From: Byssothecium circinans
Taxonomy: Eukaryota > Ascomycota > Dothideomycetes > Pleosporales > Massarinaceae
Direction of reading: 5' to 3'
DNA: 64,000 bases
Assembly: GCA_010015675.1 (NCBI GenBank)
Contig: ML977037.1
Coordinates: 1-64,000, forward strand
This document shows, in pieces, positions 33,517 to 45,420 of this stretch; position 1 is the first letter of the stretch; every line of letters begins with the position of its first letter. Below the pieces are notes generated by a model. That model saw nothing but the letters and a program-made list of their open reading frames with translations. It did no database searches and was not told the origin of the DNA. The position numbers and the translations under genes were made by a program.

Positions 33517-36500
33517 ATGTCTTCCTCAGAGGACGACACGCCCCTGTTGAAGGGCCGACCTACTAATGGAGGTAAGTCAGTCCCCGCGCAAACGGCCTGT
33601 CTGATTGTCTCACGCGCCTCTCTCCGCGCGACTGTCTCCGATTCGCAGCAGCCAGCAGCCAACCTTAGTCGCGTCGGCTCGCCTTCTCAATTTTCCTTGC
33701 CTTTGCCTCTACCCTCCACCCATCCGCGCACAGCTCTCCGCCAACGCTCTGGGACCCGTCTGGACCAACCTTCTCTCGGCTTTTACTGATTAGCAATAGT
33801 GAAATCCGACGATCGCATCTCCAAAGGCGTCGACCAAGCCATGGACAAGCAGACGCCCTCCAACGGCCATGTCGAGCCGGGTGTTTCCATCCGCATGGGC
33901 CCGGTGGAGGACATGGACGTCGACCCTCCTGCGAACACAAACGGCAAGCGCAAGGCCCGCGGCAGCCTCAACGCAGCGAAGACGTACAAAGAGGCGAGCA
34001 GCTCCGAGGATGAGAAGCCATTAGTGCGTGCAGACATGCTCATAGTGTTCCCCAACAAGCTGACCCTGGCATAGAGCAAGCGTCGCCGGACCTCGCAGCA
34101 GCAGAAGATAGCAGATAATTCGGACCTAGAAGGCAGCGATGCGCCTCTCGGTGCCAAGAAGCCGCCCAAGGCCACCGCCGCTCAGATCGGAGAGTCGTCT
34201 GATTCCGACACTCCTCTGACCGAGAAGCTCGTCGAACACAAGGAGAAGATCGAGAAGGCTGCGGCCAAGGAAGCCAAGAGCATTCGGAACAAGGAGAAAG
34301 CCGCGTCGAAGCGCAAGCCAAAGATCGAGAGCGACAGTGAGGATGACGTGCCACTGGCGAAGAAAAAGCCGGCGCCGAAGAAGGCGAATGGTGTCAAGAA
34401 AGCTCCCGCCTCCGACTCCGATGCGCCTCTGGCAAAGAAGGCCCCAGCGAAAAAGACAAAGGTGAAAGCGCAAGCTGCAACGCCTGCAAAGAAGGCCAAA
34501 GGCAAAGCCAAGGCCGTGGAGAAGACCGAGCAAGATGACGAAGCTCAGGAGGAAGAGGAGGAGTACCGGTGGTGGGAGGATCCGGGCAAGAGCGACGGCA
34601 CGAAGAAGTGGACCACGTTGGAGCACAACGGCGTTGTCTTTCCGCCAGAGTACGAGCCCCTGCCGAAGCATGTCAAGCTCATCTACGACGGTGTACCAGT
34701 CACACTGCAGAAAGACGCGGAAGAAGTGGCTACCTTCTACGGCAGCATGCTCAACTCTACTGTCAACGTGGAGAACCCCACTTTCAACAAGAACTTCTTT
34801 GAAGACTTTGTCGCCATACTGGACAAGACTGGCCACGCCAAGGACAAGGACGGCAACACTATCAAGATCAAGAAGTTCGAGAAGTGCGATTTCAAGCCCA
34901 TCTTCGAGTGGTTTGACTCCGAGCGTCAGAAGAAGAAGGCGCTACCTGCGGCCGAGAAGAAGGCACTCAAGGCCGAGAAAGATGCAGCTGAGGCAGACTA
35001 CATGTACTGCATGTGGGATGGGCGCAAACAAAAGGTCGGCAACTTTCGAGTCGAACCTCCAGGCCTCTTCCGTGGCCGTGGCGAGCACCCCAAGACTGGC
35101 CGAGTGAAGAAGCGGGTCGCGCCCGAGCAAATCACCATCAACATCGGGAAAGAGGCAAAGGTCCCGGTGCCACCGGCAGGACATAGCTGGAAGGAGGTCA
35201 AGCATGACCAAGAGGGTACATGGCTGGCAATGTGGCAAGAAAACATCAACGGCGCCTACAAGTACGTCATGCTGGCCGCCAACTCCGACATCAAAGGCCA
35301 GAGCGACTTCAAGAAGTTCGAGAAGGCTCGTGAGCTGAAGAAGCACATCGACCGTATCCGAAATGATTATCGCCGCGACCTCAAGTCGGAGAAGATGGCT
35401 GATCGCCAGCGTGCCACGGCCATCTACTTGATCGACCAGTTCGCTCTTCGTGCGGGTAACGAGAAGGGAGAGGATGAGGCCGACACAGTCGGCTGCTGCT
35501 CTCTCAAGTTCGAACACGTTACACTCAAGCCTCCCCACTTTGTCATCTTCGACTTCTTGGGTAAAGACAGTATCCGCTTCTACGACGAGGTTACAGTCGA
35601 TCCACAGGTCTTCAAGAACCTGAAGATTTTCAAGAAATCTCCCAAGACCACTGGTGACGACATCTTTGATCGACTGACTACATCCGCCCTCAACAAGCAT
35701 CTGACGAACTACATGCCCGGTTTGACCGCAAAGGTCTTCCGTACGTACAACGCCTCATGGACCATGGCTAGGCTCCTGAAGGACATGAAGGTGACGGGCT
35801 CGATTCCGGAGAAGGTCAAGGAGTACAACGATGCCAACCGACAAGTTGCCATCCTCTGTAATCACAAACGTACCGTTGCCGCCGGTCATGCTGGGTCCAT
35901 GGAAAAGATGCACGAGAAGGTGAGAGAAGACCAGTTGTTTTTCCATCATCATACTAACCAAGCGACAGATCAACGGACTCCGATATCAAGTCTGGCGGAC
36001 GAAGCAGATGATGATCGGCATCGACCCCAAGATCAAGAAGAAGAAGGGCGCTGAATACTTCGAGCGCCCCGAAGATCTAGACGATGATTGGGTAAGGCAG
36101 CACATCGAGGCGCTCGTTGAAGAGCAGCGTCAGAAGATCACGAAGAAGTTCGAAAAGGACAATGAGAAGCTCAAAGCCGAGGGCGAGAAGGAGATGAAGC
36201 CCAAGGAACTCAAGGAGAAGCTTGAGGTAGCCGATGAGCTTGACAAGAAGATGCGCAAGGAGCATAAGACCGGCAAGGTTGAAGCGGAGGGCAAGGGTCC
36301 TACGGTCGAGAAGATGGCTGCGAACATCGAGAAACTTGAGCAGCGCATCGAGACGATGAAGGTGCAGATGGAGGACAAGGAGGGCAATAAGGAGGTTGCC
36401 CTGGGTACATCCAAGATTGTATGTCTGCTTTTGACTACCTGCAGAGATCAGGCTAACCGACGACGCAGAACTACATCGACCCCCGTCTCACCGTTGTCTT

Positions 36501-36603
36501 CTCCAAGAAATTCAACGTCCCGATTGAGCGATTCTTCTCCAAGACGCTGCGCGAGAAGTTTGATTGGGCGATCAAATCGGTTGATGAGGACTGGGAATTC
36601 TAG
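33517..36603 (+). CDS. TOP1: DNA topoisomerase I (type IB)
   Basis: Five exons (33517-33571, 33800-34023, 34075-35919, 35969-36418, 36469-36603) give 902 residues; introns are 228, 51, 49 and 50 nt. The enzyme relaxes supercoils in the nucleus by a 3'-phosphotyrosyl intermediate. The N-terminal about 250 residues are highly charged with Ser-Asp-acidic and Lys-rich runs (nuclear targeting). The core shows [26 protein letters not shown], the Arg/Lys motifs around [20 protein letters not shown], then [11 protein letters not shown] and a long linker of charged helices (about 740-850). The catalytic motif SKINY places the active Tyr at about residue 860, second codon of the last exon. The protein ends [10 protein letters not shown]. 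The acceptor of intron 1 is ambiguous by 6 nt (33794 or 33800). A 252-codon antisense frame here is a shadow. Confidence 0.96.
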
Positions 36604-38773
36604 ATGCGGCAAAGGTCTCCGGACTGTTTTCGTGGGGCTGCATTGCATTGCACCCACATGATGCCGGGATGGTGTCAGGGGTGTGCTTTCTTTCAACTGA
36701 GATATAAAGGGGGCGTTCAGTTCGGGCATGCGCCAAAGTCTGGAATCGCTTGCTCAAGTTTAGGCTGGATGAAGTGCAGTCGGAATTCTGACCCGGGGCT
36801 GTGCGTAGCTTGTATAGTACGGGCGTCTAGCACATTGCGGTGGAATGTCTTAACCAGGGGTATTTTTCTCTGCATAGCGGTCGGGTCTTTCGATTCGTGC
36901 TTGGTAGCTAGCATACTCCCGTGCAACCAATATATATAGAAACTTGTACTTGATTAAACCAGCGTCCATGATCCAGAGGACCTCAGGAATGAAGTGACTC
37001 AATGCTGACTATAATGTATTTCGCAATAAATAGGTGCGTGCAGGTAGCCGCCAGGCCTGTCCTGATATGTATGCGAGTGCGGGATGATCCTCAGCGACGG
37101 GACCAGTGCATGAACATCACACGCACTGGCAGACATTTTCCTTGGATCGGATCGCTTAACGAGGCGTTTAGTGGAGGTCATGTTGAAAGGATGTCCTATC
37201 GGACCATGGGCGGAAAGGTATTTCTCCAGGCATGAGGCACACGTTTTACCGAGCCCTGGAATAGCGTTAGGATACTGAGTAGCGGTCAAACTTCAACACG
37301 ACGGATGACTTCATTTGCCTGGCTCGCTCTGCGTAGGCTTGTACTTTGTAGGCGTTTGCAGGTGCCCAATAGACGGTGCTTCATGTGCGTGTCCGTTTCT
37401 TCTCCGATGCGGGTGTGCCTGCAGCTGCCACTGTACCACAAAGATGGCGAACCTACCCTCAACCACCGCCTTCTGCAGCGTTCCTACGCTACTCACCGTA
37501 GAACATTCTACGGGCAACATGGAGAAGAGAAAAAGTAAAGGCGGTCAGCCACAATAGTTGCATTCCCAGTCACTAGTCTTCGTCTGGCTTCTCCGCAAAG
37601 CTACAAATGCACGAGCGTTTCTTGGGTGATCGACGATGCGGGAAGTTTTGCTTTGCTTATATTTGTCGGCCACGGACGACGTCTGTCGAACCATGGGCGA
37701 TGCAGATGGCAGCGAGACGTGGACGTTCGGCAAAGCTGCGAGACGTGGGTTGAGTCGGGTCGAGATGAGTTGGCCTGCAGGCCAGCAGTGTGTCGTCCTG
37801 TCCTTTCCTTTCTATCAACGACAATATGAGCGAAATGACCAAACTGCCCCTGATCCAGAACTGTCCTGCGACGTCGAAGGATCTCCAGGGAGTGCGGGAA
37901 CGCGCCGGCATCCGCTTGGCGACAGACACTCTAGCCAGTCACCCGTGTTGGAGCATCAGGCCAGGACGCTTGCGTAGGAGGGGAACGCGCAGGCGTTGGG
38001 TGCCTTACTGCCTGTGCCTGTTGTGTATGGCACGTCATCCCCATCTTGGTGATGCAGGGGTCAGATGCAGACGGTGCCTTTGGGCTGCCCAGAGGGTGCA
38101 GAGGGTGCAGAGGGTGCGGTGTAGCCACGGCGATGTGTGCATGGATAGCTGCCAGTGCCTGCGTTCTTGTAGCCACCCAAGCTCACTGACTGTTGACAGA
38201 CAGGGCATGGCATCCTCTCAGGTTTTCTCAGGCTCTCTTAGATACCAAATATCTACTAGATAGCCATTTCTTCTCCCGCGCTCGCGCTGCTTCCGCCGTC
38301 CGCCCCTGACTCCTGTCCATCTCCTCCCTCGTACTCTCCTCCCCGTACTCGATGCTTTGATGAATTAAACCACTGCCATTCCGTCTACCTTGTCCACCTC
38401 GTGCCCACCGTCCCGCATCCATTCGCATCCTGCAGCACTTGCTGAAACTTTCCCTCTCCCCAATCTTGCGCATCCCCACACCCCCTGCAATTGCTTGCCG
38501 TACGCATACACTACAAAGCCAGGCCCCCGCCGCACCTAACCTAAGCAAAAGGCGAGTCGGTCCCCTGCTGCTGGCTCTCTGGCCGTATCATTTCGACAAC
38601 TCCATCGTGAGCGACGCCAGCCTGCACGCCCTTCCTCGCCATACCGTCTTCTGCCCCGTGCAGCAGATCGATTGATTGCGGTCATCACACAGCGACGCCC
38701 ATCCAGACAGAATTCGAACCCTCTGGTTTCTCCGCACATCTAGAGAATATCACACACTCTTGCGCTGGCGACC
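36604..38773. other. Intergenic, about 2.2 kb, with CT-rich leader and small tandem repeat
   Basis: The largest gap in the window. Only short frames without family features are present. A 9-bp unit (agagggtgc) is repeated three times at 38091-38117. From about 38270 to 38770 the plus strand is C/T-rich and probably forms the core promoter and 5' leader of the SDR gene. No transposon, tRNA or rRNA recognised. Confidence 0.45.
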
Positions 38774-40133
38774 ATGGAGGATGCGAAGGCGGGCAACCCC
38801 GCGACAGGCGAGAAGCCCGCCGTCTTGATCATTGGCGGTCTGGGTGCGTCACACACCAAGCATCAGGGGGCACATTGGGCGGAATCGAGGTACTGACGAC
38901 TCTGCGCAGGCTACACCGGCCAGTTCCTCGCCAAGTACATACACGACAACGACCTCGCATCCGAGCTGCGCGTCGTCGACAAACATCTCCCGGAGCTTGC
39001 CTGGCTTGCATCCGAGGTTAAGGAGGTCATCACCAAGGAGCGCTTCGTGCAGGCCGACGCATCGAGACAACGTGCGTCTTACATTCTCCACATGTCTACG
39101 CTTTTACCCCGGGGGCAGACATAATGTATGGGGTAGCTGGGGCCGGCCATAAGCTGACGCTGAACAGAGTCCTTCCCGCGAATATTCAACCGCGCAAACG
39201 GCAAAGAGTTCGACTATGTTTTCAACTGCGGCGGCGAGACGCGCTACTCGCAGGATGATGAGGTGTACAAGATGCGCTCGTACGGCCTCTCCATGGCCAT
39301 GGGCAAGGAGTCGGCAAAGCGCAAGGTCAAGTGCTACGTCGAGTGCAGCACCGGCATGGTCTACAAGCCCGATGCGAACCCGCGCAAGGAAACAGACAAG
39401 CTGAAACCGTGGTGCAAGCTGGCAAAGTGGAAACTACAAGCTGAAGACGACCTTGCCAAGGTCGAGGGCCTGAATCTGATGGTGATGAGGATGGCGCATG
39501 TCTACGGCCCGTACACGAGGAAGTTCCTGAGCACGATGCTGTGCATGGCGCGGGTATACCAGTATTTGGGCAAGGAGATGAGATATCTATGGAAGGAGGA
39601 TCTCAGGACGAACACGGTGCATGTGGACGATGTGGTGATGGCGCTGTGGACGGGCGCCGAGTGGTATGTCCAGGGAACGCAACTACCCAGGAAGCCGACG
39701 CCCATCTTCAACATCGTGGATCACGGTAATACATGTACGCCACTCCTCTCCTCTTCCTCCCTGTAGAATGCTGACTGGTTTCATAGCACAGGGAGTCACC
39801 TCTCGCCTTATGAAGGAAACCTTCAACATCCCCACCGGCTTCTACGGCACGCTTATCTCCGCCTTCGCCCGATTGAACCTCAACCACGTAGTCGACGAAG
39901 TCAACGACGAGACGCTAGACCCGTGGGCCGACTTGCAGGCAAAGGCAGGAATCAGCAAGAGCACGCCACTGAGTCCATTCATGGAGTCGGAATTATTGAG
40001 GGACACAGATCTCAGTTTAAATGGAAGTCTGTTTGAAAAAGAGACGGGATTCAAGTACAAGCACGAGAAGCTTACCAAAGAGGGGGTGGAGGAGGTGATA
40101 GAGAGCTACAAGAGGATGGGATGGTGGCCGTAG
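38774..40133 (+). CDS. Extended SDR-fold NAD(P)-binding epimerase/dehydratase-like protein
   Basis: Four exons (38774-38843, 38910-39071, 39168-39734, 39787-40133) with introns of 66, 96 and 52 nt give 381 residues. The Rossmann start is clear: VLIIGGLGYTGQFLAKYI, with the glycine motif completed across the first intron. Later come DYVFNCGGETRYSQ, ECSTGMVYKP, MRMAHVYGPYT, TVHVDDVVMALW and IFNIVDHGNTS, typical of extended SDRs that act on nucleotide sugars or similar ligands. At the place of the catalytic YxxxK the sequence reads CKLAK (Cys160, Lys164), so the usual Tyr is missing. The C-terminal part includes FYGTLISAFARLNLNHVVDE and ends in YKRMGWWP. The substrate cannot be deduced; it may be an atypical or non-catalytic member. 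Confidence 0.87.
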
Positions 40134-40843
40134 CCAGTTGCTTGCTCGACTTGGATTCGCTCCTTCTACTTCCGCTCCAGCATCAGCATCACCACATCTA
40201 TTTCGACATCTCGTATCTCGCATCTCCACGACCTGACGGCCGCCTCTGCATAAGACGCATTGTCTGGAGCGTTCCTACATAGTCCGATCCTTTTCCACTT
40301 GAGCACCACTTCCCGCCAGCCATCAACAAAGCCCGAAATGGCAGCAGATTTTCGGTACCGATTTTTTCTTCAATTTGAACGATGAGATCCCTGGCGGGGA
40401 AGGATTTTTTTGGCGATGGGGTTTTTATCTGCATTTGATGGTTGAGCTGAAGATTGCATCAATGGCTACCTACGCTTTTCTCGTATCTTTTAATTTGTGT
40501 TACATACCCCCGAAATTCATATTGTTATCGAGTATTTTGTTGATGTTGAACTCTGCGATGATTCAGAAGTGCATGATTGCTGCCTTGGGGGTGTGAATCG
40601 CCCGTCACCCTTCTAGGATTACATAATAAAGACAGCGATGTAACGCTTTCTATTCGGGCTTTCTTGGAGTGTCCGTGACTTGAACTAGAACCCTCCACCT
40701 ACCAGCGCTCGGTAGACAGGTCCGGTCCTCATCTGAGTATACTGTCAAGTATACTCGCTCCTTCGGCACCATCTCAACCCCACGAGCAGAAGTGACCACC
40801 TATCCGCAACCTCATCAGCGCCCATTACACGCTTTTTCCTTTT
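40134..40843. other. Convergent intergenic region
   Basis: This 710-bp stretch lies between the convergent SDR and 2EXR-like gene stops. T-rich sequence around 40350-40550 would suit 3' ends. A short stretch at about 40690-40760 vaguely resembles a tRNA T-arm on the minus strand but does not fold as a tRNA. Confidence 0.4.
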
Positions 40844-41953
40844 TCAAAACACAGCCTCTACATGCTCACCCTCCTGCTCCCTCACCCTCTCCGCAATCTC
40901 CCTCCTCGCCCTCTGCCTGTATATCTTCCTTAGCGGATCCCCATGCTGCGCCCACGTCGCCACCTTACTCAACGCCCTCTTAGCCACCACAATCCGCTTC
41001 AAGCAGGGATAATACTGCCTAAACGCCTGCATATTATTCTTCTCGAGATAGTCGCCAAAGTCCCTCCAGTGCGGGCGGATCGTTGTGATAGCTTTCAACT
41101 GCGCGGGGATACGGTTGGTGGCCCAACCTTCGAGTGCTCCGTCTGGACCATCTTGACGGCCAAACGACGGGATCTCGCCGGGGAAGATGAAGGTGTTGAG
41201 CGAGTAGGTGAGCGTGGCGGTCTCGAGGTAGATCTTGCGGCATACAGCAGGGAGGTGGAAGGCCGTGCGGATCTTCTTGCGGCTGGGACCTGGCGTGGCA
41301 ATGGTGGCGTAGTATGGGGATTCGGTGCGTAGAGTAGGCGTGCTGGCCGTGGGGCAGCTTTTTGCTAATGGTGGGACCTCCTTGGATTGATCCTTGGATT
41401 GATCGAAAGTGGTTGCTGAGTCGACCTTTGTTGTAAGCGTATCATCGGATTTGGCGTCAGTCTCATTGTTGTCAGAAGGTCGAAGACGCATCTCGATAGC
41501 CATGCCGCCCATAGCGTAAGCCCATATCTTCTTCCTTATCTTCTCCGGGAGGCGAAGGAGGGGTGACTCGTTGAAGTTACGGTTGACACTGTAGCCGCAT
41601 TAGTTAGTGAACATGAGTGGGAATTCGTGAACTTACGCATCAACTAGATAGTCTGGAATCGGATCCATACTCACTAACCCGTCCGCATTGATGTTGACTG
41701 GGTACAGGCGGTTAGGAGGCGTTGGCCGTTGAAGTGCCTGTAGATACTTCTTGCCAACGGCTGTTCTGCGCTTCCGGGTATTTGGCTTGGTGACCTTGAA
41801 CGGGATCTTGCTCTGTGTTTCCTTCTCTTTGAGAGGCTCTGCAGGAGACATGACCATGATCCAAGGATAGATGCAGTGAATCTTAACCTTTTTTGTGGTC
41901 TTCTCCGACTCGAAGGGAGCTGTTTTTGGTGTTGTTGGTTTGACGCGAGCCAT
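40844..41953 (-). CDS. 2EXR/DUF7730-like (F-box-resembling) fungal protein
   Basis: Exons 41953-41637 and 41588-40844 (48-nt intron) give 353 residues. After a Lys/Pro-rich N-terminus, residues about 106-130 read VNRNFNESPLLRLPEKIRKK followed by IWAYAMGG. This is the 'SPLLRLPxEIRxxIW' signature of large fungal families (2EXR, DUF7730) that resemble F-box motifs. A Ser/Thr-rich insert of about 60 residues follows. The conserved distal part is FHLPAVCRKIYLETATLTYS, the NTFIFPG segment and a helical end. Such proteins are often lineage-expanded and mostly uncharacterised. The gene at 46516-47327 is a related copy in opposite orientation, with the broken transporter between them. Confidence 0.8.
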
Positions 41954-42858
41954 GATGAAAATATGGATTTAAACTATCCTTAAAAAAGATGACGATGAAG
42001 ATGACGATGAAGATGAACGTGAGAGTGGGAGCAGGTCGAGGACTTGCTTTCCCACTCTGATGATGTCGAAAGGCGACCTGGTCTGTGCGTCAGTGAAGAT
42101 GAGCGGAGACAATAAAGATAAGAAGTGGAGGATAATAAGACATTCTCCTACCAGATTATACAATCATGGAAGAACGTTCTTGAGAGACAGGAGAATATGA
42201 TTTGTATTGCATGCGATGCACTGCTTTTAGGCAGGTTTGGACGTCTAGTTATGGTGTTGTAGGACGAAAGAGCGGAAGGTGCGCCTTCTGGTATGCGGTG
42301 TGCGGTCAGTAGGGCATGTGTTTCGAAAGTTACACCAGAAATGCCTGTACTTGAAATGAAGGCTGATGATCGTATCGTTGTCAAAGAGAGGCCATTCTTT
42401 GGAGCGTGTAAAAACGAATACATCCCTGTTCAGGTGAGTGTGGCTTTCATGGAGTAATGAAATTTGGCACTGGGGTAGAAATGAGATGATAGCTTATCAA
42501 ATCAGTAACCTGCGTAGCTTTGCCAGAGTTTTGAATGGGATCTGAATACGATCGCTACTGCCGGTTTTCACGGCTTCGCGAGAGGGCAGATCTAGTATAG
42601 CAGTAAGCCATGCGCGATGTAGAGAAGAGAAGGAGAAGAGCTTTGAGGCGCTTTTTTGTCCACTTCATATACGCCGGGCGCCCCACTGTCACGTGAATGC
42701 TGTGAAGCTGTAGACTGTGTCAGGTAAAGGTGAGTATGCTGGCGCACGTACTCACCTGTTGGTATGAAATTTCAAGGTCCCTCATCCCAATGATTAGGTG
42801 AGGTCTTTTCGGCAGAAAAAGGATGTATCCCACTAATCTATAGTTCTCATCCGTGCTT
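41954..42858. other. Intergenic with GATGAC/GATGAA minisatellite
   Basis: About 900 bp between the 2EXR-like gene start and the 3' end of the DUR3-type pseudogene. A 12-bp unit, gatgacgatgaa, is repeated about 2.5 times at 41986-42016. No intact gene is seen. Confidence 0.45.
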
Positions 42859-44481
42859 TTAACGCGTCCTCCGGAAAGCGTCCCTACCAATCCTTCCCAC
42901 CAGCTCCCCAAAGAAGCTTCTTGTTTCCCAAATCGGCAGGAAGCAACTCACGAAAGTCGATCCAAAAACCCAGAGAAATGAAATGACTACCCAAGCTGTA
43001 AAGAAGCCCTTGCTGAATATATACTGGGAGAAGAACATCGGCATCGGTATGAGACAGTCCATAATGAAGGTTAAAACGAAAGAAGCTATGCAGGCAAGCT
43101 TGAAAGCGGAGCGGAGCTTAGAGGGCTCATTTTCAGCGCCGAACTCGATACGCAAAGCTTGCTCGGTTTCGGATGTGATAGCGGGAGTCGGCGTCAATGT
43201 AGGCTTAGGGCTTTCCGATGATGGCGCGCTTTTTCTTCCTCCATCGTCTTTGCCGTTGTTGCCTCTTCATTTGGTTTAACTACACCTTCTGCCATGGTAC
43301 CCTGCGTGACTAGAATGGCATTGATGCTTCTAGTCACCTCCCAGTCAAACTTATCAGGTCTGATGAGCGACACAGCGACTGTGACAATCAGCACAGTCAT
43401 GATCGCTGCGAGATTGCCAGCAAGCTTTAGGTACTCTTGGCCTGTAGTAGCTACAGTGACCACATCGTAGTACTGTTTCGTCACCGTGAGCCAGGCAATA
43501 ATACCAGCAGCAAGGCCAACGACACATCCGGAGACGGCACCAAGTCGCGACTGCTTCATCCAAGTGATGCTAAAAGCAGCTGAGAAAACAGCTCCACCAA
43601 TGGATGGCCCCATGACCCTGCGTCATGTTATCATCAAGTTTCGGCTCTGCCAGTAGGTACTACTCACAGGAATAGCCACCCTAGGTCGATGCTTGCTGCA
43701 ATCCGAATACATGCGAAGACTGCCATCGTCAAGCCAAAAAACGCAGATCATGATATGGCTCACAAAGATGAGCTACTTGGGTGTGGCTTTGGGCTGAATG
43801 TAGGTCTTGTATACATCAAAGGTTAGTAGACTCGACACTGCGATCAGCTCGGCCGATGCACAGGATGTCGCAGCCATAAACAACATGATTAGTAGCGCAA
43901 CAGCGCCACTTTGTCCAAGAAGTGTGCTCGCCGCCTATGCTGCAGCAAGACCTGACTATATCTCTGTGGATGTTGGCTTGTTGGGATACGTTGGGAAGCG
44001 CAGGTTCTCTGCCAAAGCAGCGGCAGCTAGGCCCAACGTAGTCGGAAATAAAATTGGAATAGCGAACCAGGCAAGCCCGCTCACGATGTATGCTCGTACC
44101 GCTGTTGTTGGGCGCGAAGCAATGGCACGTTGCCAGTAGGCTTGATCGAGGAAGACGGTACCCGAGCCTGAACAAAGCTGGATAACACCAAATATTGGAC
44201 CAGTATTCGATTTAAGGTTGAGGTAGGAGCCATTATTGCTGCCATCGATTGGTCTTGTTGTCGCAGCTTGCTTCAAAAGGTCGTACATGGCTCCAGGTGA
44301 GCCTATAAGCGGACTTGTAGCGGAGGCGTGAAACATGAAGTATAGAATAATGATCATGATAATTAGCGTACGCAAACCACCGAGGATCACATATGTGCAA
44401 ACACCTGAAGTTTTCAGTCTTATTGCTGGCTAATAGGCAGGCTCATTCACCAGTCGGAATCAAGAAGATGGCGGCGTAGAC

Positions 44482-44629
44482 CTAATAGGGGCTATAAAGT
44501 TAGCAAAACCCAACAAAGCTCACCTAAGAGTGTTTCAGTGTGTATTCTATTAGATGGGTTGTCTTGATTAGGGAAGGCCAAAGTCTCAAAGATCAGTGAG
44601 CGGAATTTGTACTTGGGGGTTTTACTGAC
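44482..44629 (-). mobile_element. Introner-like element (intron copy 3) in the DUR3-type pseudogene
   Basis: A 148-nt intron between TALTGMN and VYAAIFL, bounded by GTCAGT and TTAG. Inside it lie GTACAAA, AGACTTTGG and TTTGCTAACTTT in the same order as in the introns at 45306-45420 and 49350-49488. Ordinary introns in the window are mostly 47-66 nt, so this is unusually long. Similarity by eye is moderate. Confidence 0.55.
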
Positions 44630-44661
44630 GTTCATCCCGGTAAGCGCTGTGAGAACCGCTG

Positions 44662-44952
44662 AGCCACCTAGAAGTAGCTGGAGTTGCGGCCATCGCGAGT
44701 TGGATGGAGGGTCATGAGGGCCAAGTTTATAGCGGTTATTACTAATATCTACTTGCTTCACACGGGATGAATCCTCTAGGCATGTGCTTTTCACATGCTC
44801 GCTTGGTTAAGGTCGCACCGTATAAATTCGAGCCTTACTGTTTCTCTCACCCATCTTCCTTTCTTCATCCACGCCTCGCATACATGGCTTCCCCTTTCAA
44901 TATGAAGAATCCTTCGGCTGTCCCCATCCCTGGGGCACCCAGAAGTAGTTGG
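44662..44952. repeat. Insertion flanked by about 19-bp imperfect direct repeats
   Basis: The sequences at 44662-44681 (gccacctagaagtagctgg) and 44934-44952 (gcacccagaagtagttgg) match except for C/T transitions and end differences. Each encodes, on the minus strand, the same LLLG part of the transporter, so the roughly 250 bp between them interrupts a segment that is collinear in DUR3-type proteins. The insert may be a small mobile element or a local duplication. It contains a 7-bp-stem hairpin (44780-44798) next to a tRNA-D-arm-like sequence. Confidence 0.5.
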
Positions 44953-45305
44953 CTGTCAACTAAGATATTCGTAACGAAGGTGAAAAGCGTGAAGACAAGG
45001 TGTGCACACATCCATATCGTGCGTAGATGATCTCGAGATAAGCATGACAGCGAGACGCGTTCTGTTTGACTTTACAAGCCAAAATGCTGAACATGAGAAT
45101 CTGGACAGTAGCACCAGCGGCATACCAGAAAGGGCCCGGCAACACTATAGGTATACGCGACCTGTTACTGATTAGGGTTGAGCTTCTCCACGAATCCTTG
45201 CTACTTACGGTTGAACTCTGGAGCATTGTCGCGGCCCATGTCCACGCCAAAACAATGCCGGATGCAATGAGGCCTGGCTTGACTGATCGGGAAGCGGTGT
45301 TGGAC

Positions 45306-45420
45306 CTGGGGTGAAAAGTTAGCAAAGCTCCTCCAAGGGGATGTCGGTGCGCTTCGTGTGAATTGTTAGACAGGGAGATCCAAAGTCTTAGAGCCACGCA
45401 GTGTTCAGCGCACTTTGTAC
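45306..45420 (-). mobile_element. Introner-like element (intron copy 2) in the DUR3-type pseudogene
   Basis: On the minus strand this intron runs from GTACAAAGTGCGCTGAACAC (45420) to TTTGCTAACTTT and the acceptor CCCCAG at 45306. It shares its first 20 bases, a central AGATC/CCT block and the branch-site block with the intron at 49350-49488. The true donor may lie up to about 15 nt further upstream, and the junction into SNTASRSVKPG is not canonical as read, in keeping with the decayed host gene. Confidence 0.6.

Noticed and set aside
34942..35700. 252-codon minus-strand frame across TOP1
   Set aside because: It is the antisense of a highly conserved TOP1 coding exon, has no ATG-led family features and arises from GC-rich third positions.
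38091..38117. 9-bp tandem repeat considered as regulatory or CRISPR-like array
   Set aside because: Only three abutting units without spacers; a simple minisatellite in eukaryotic DNA.
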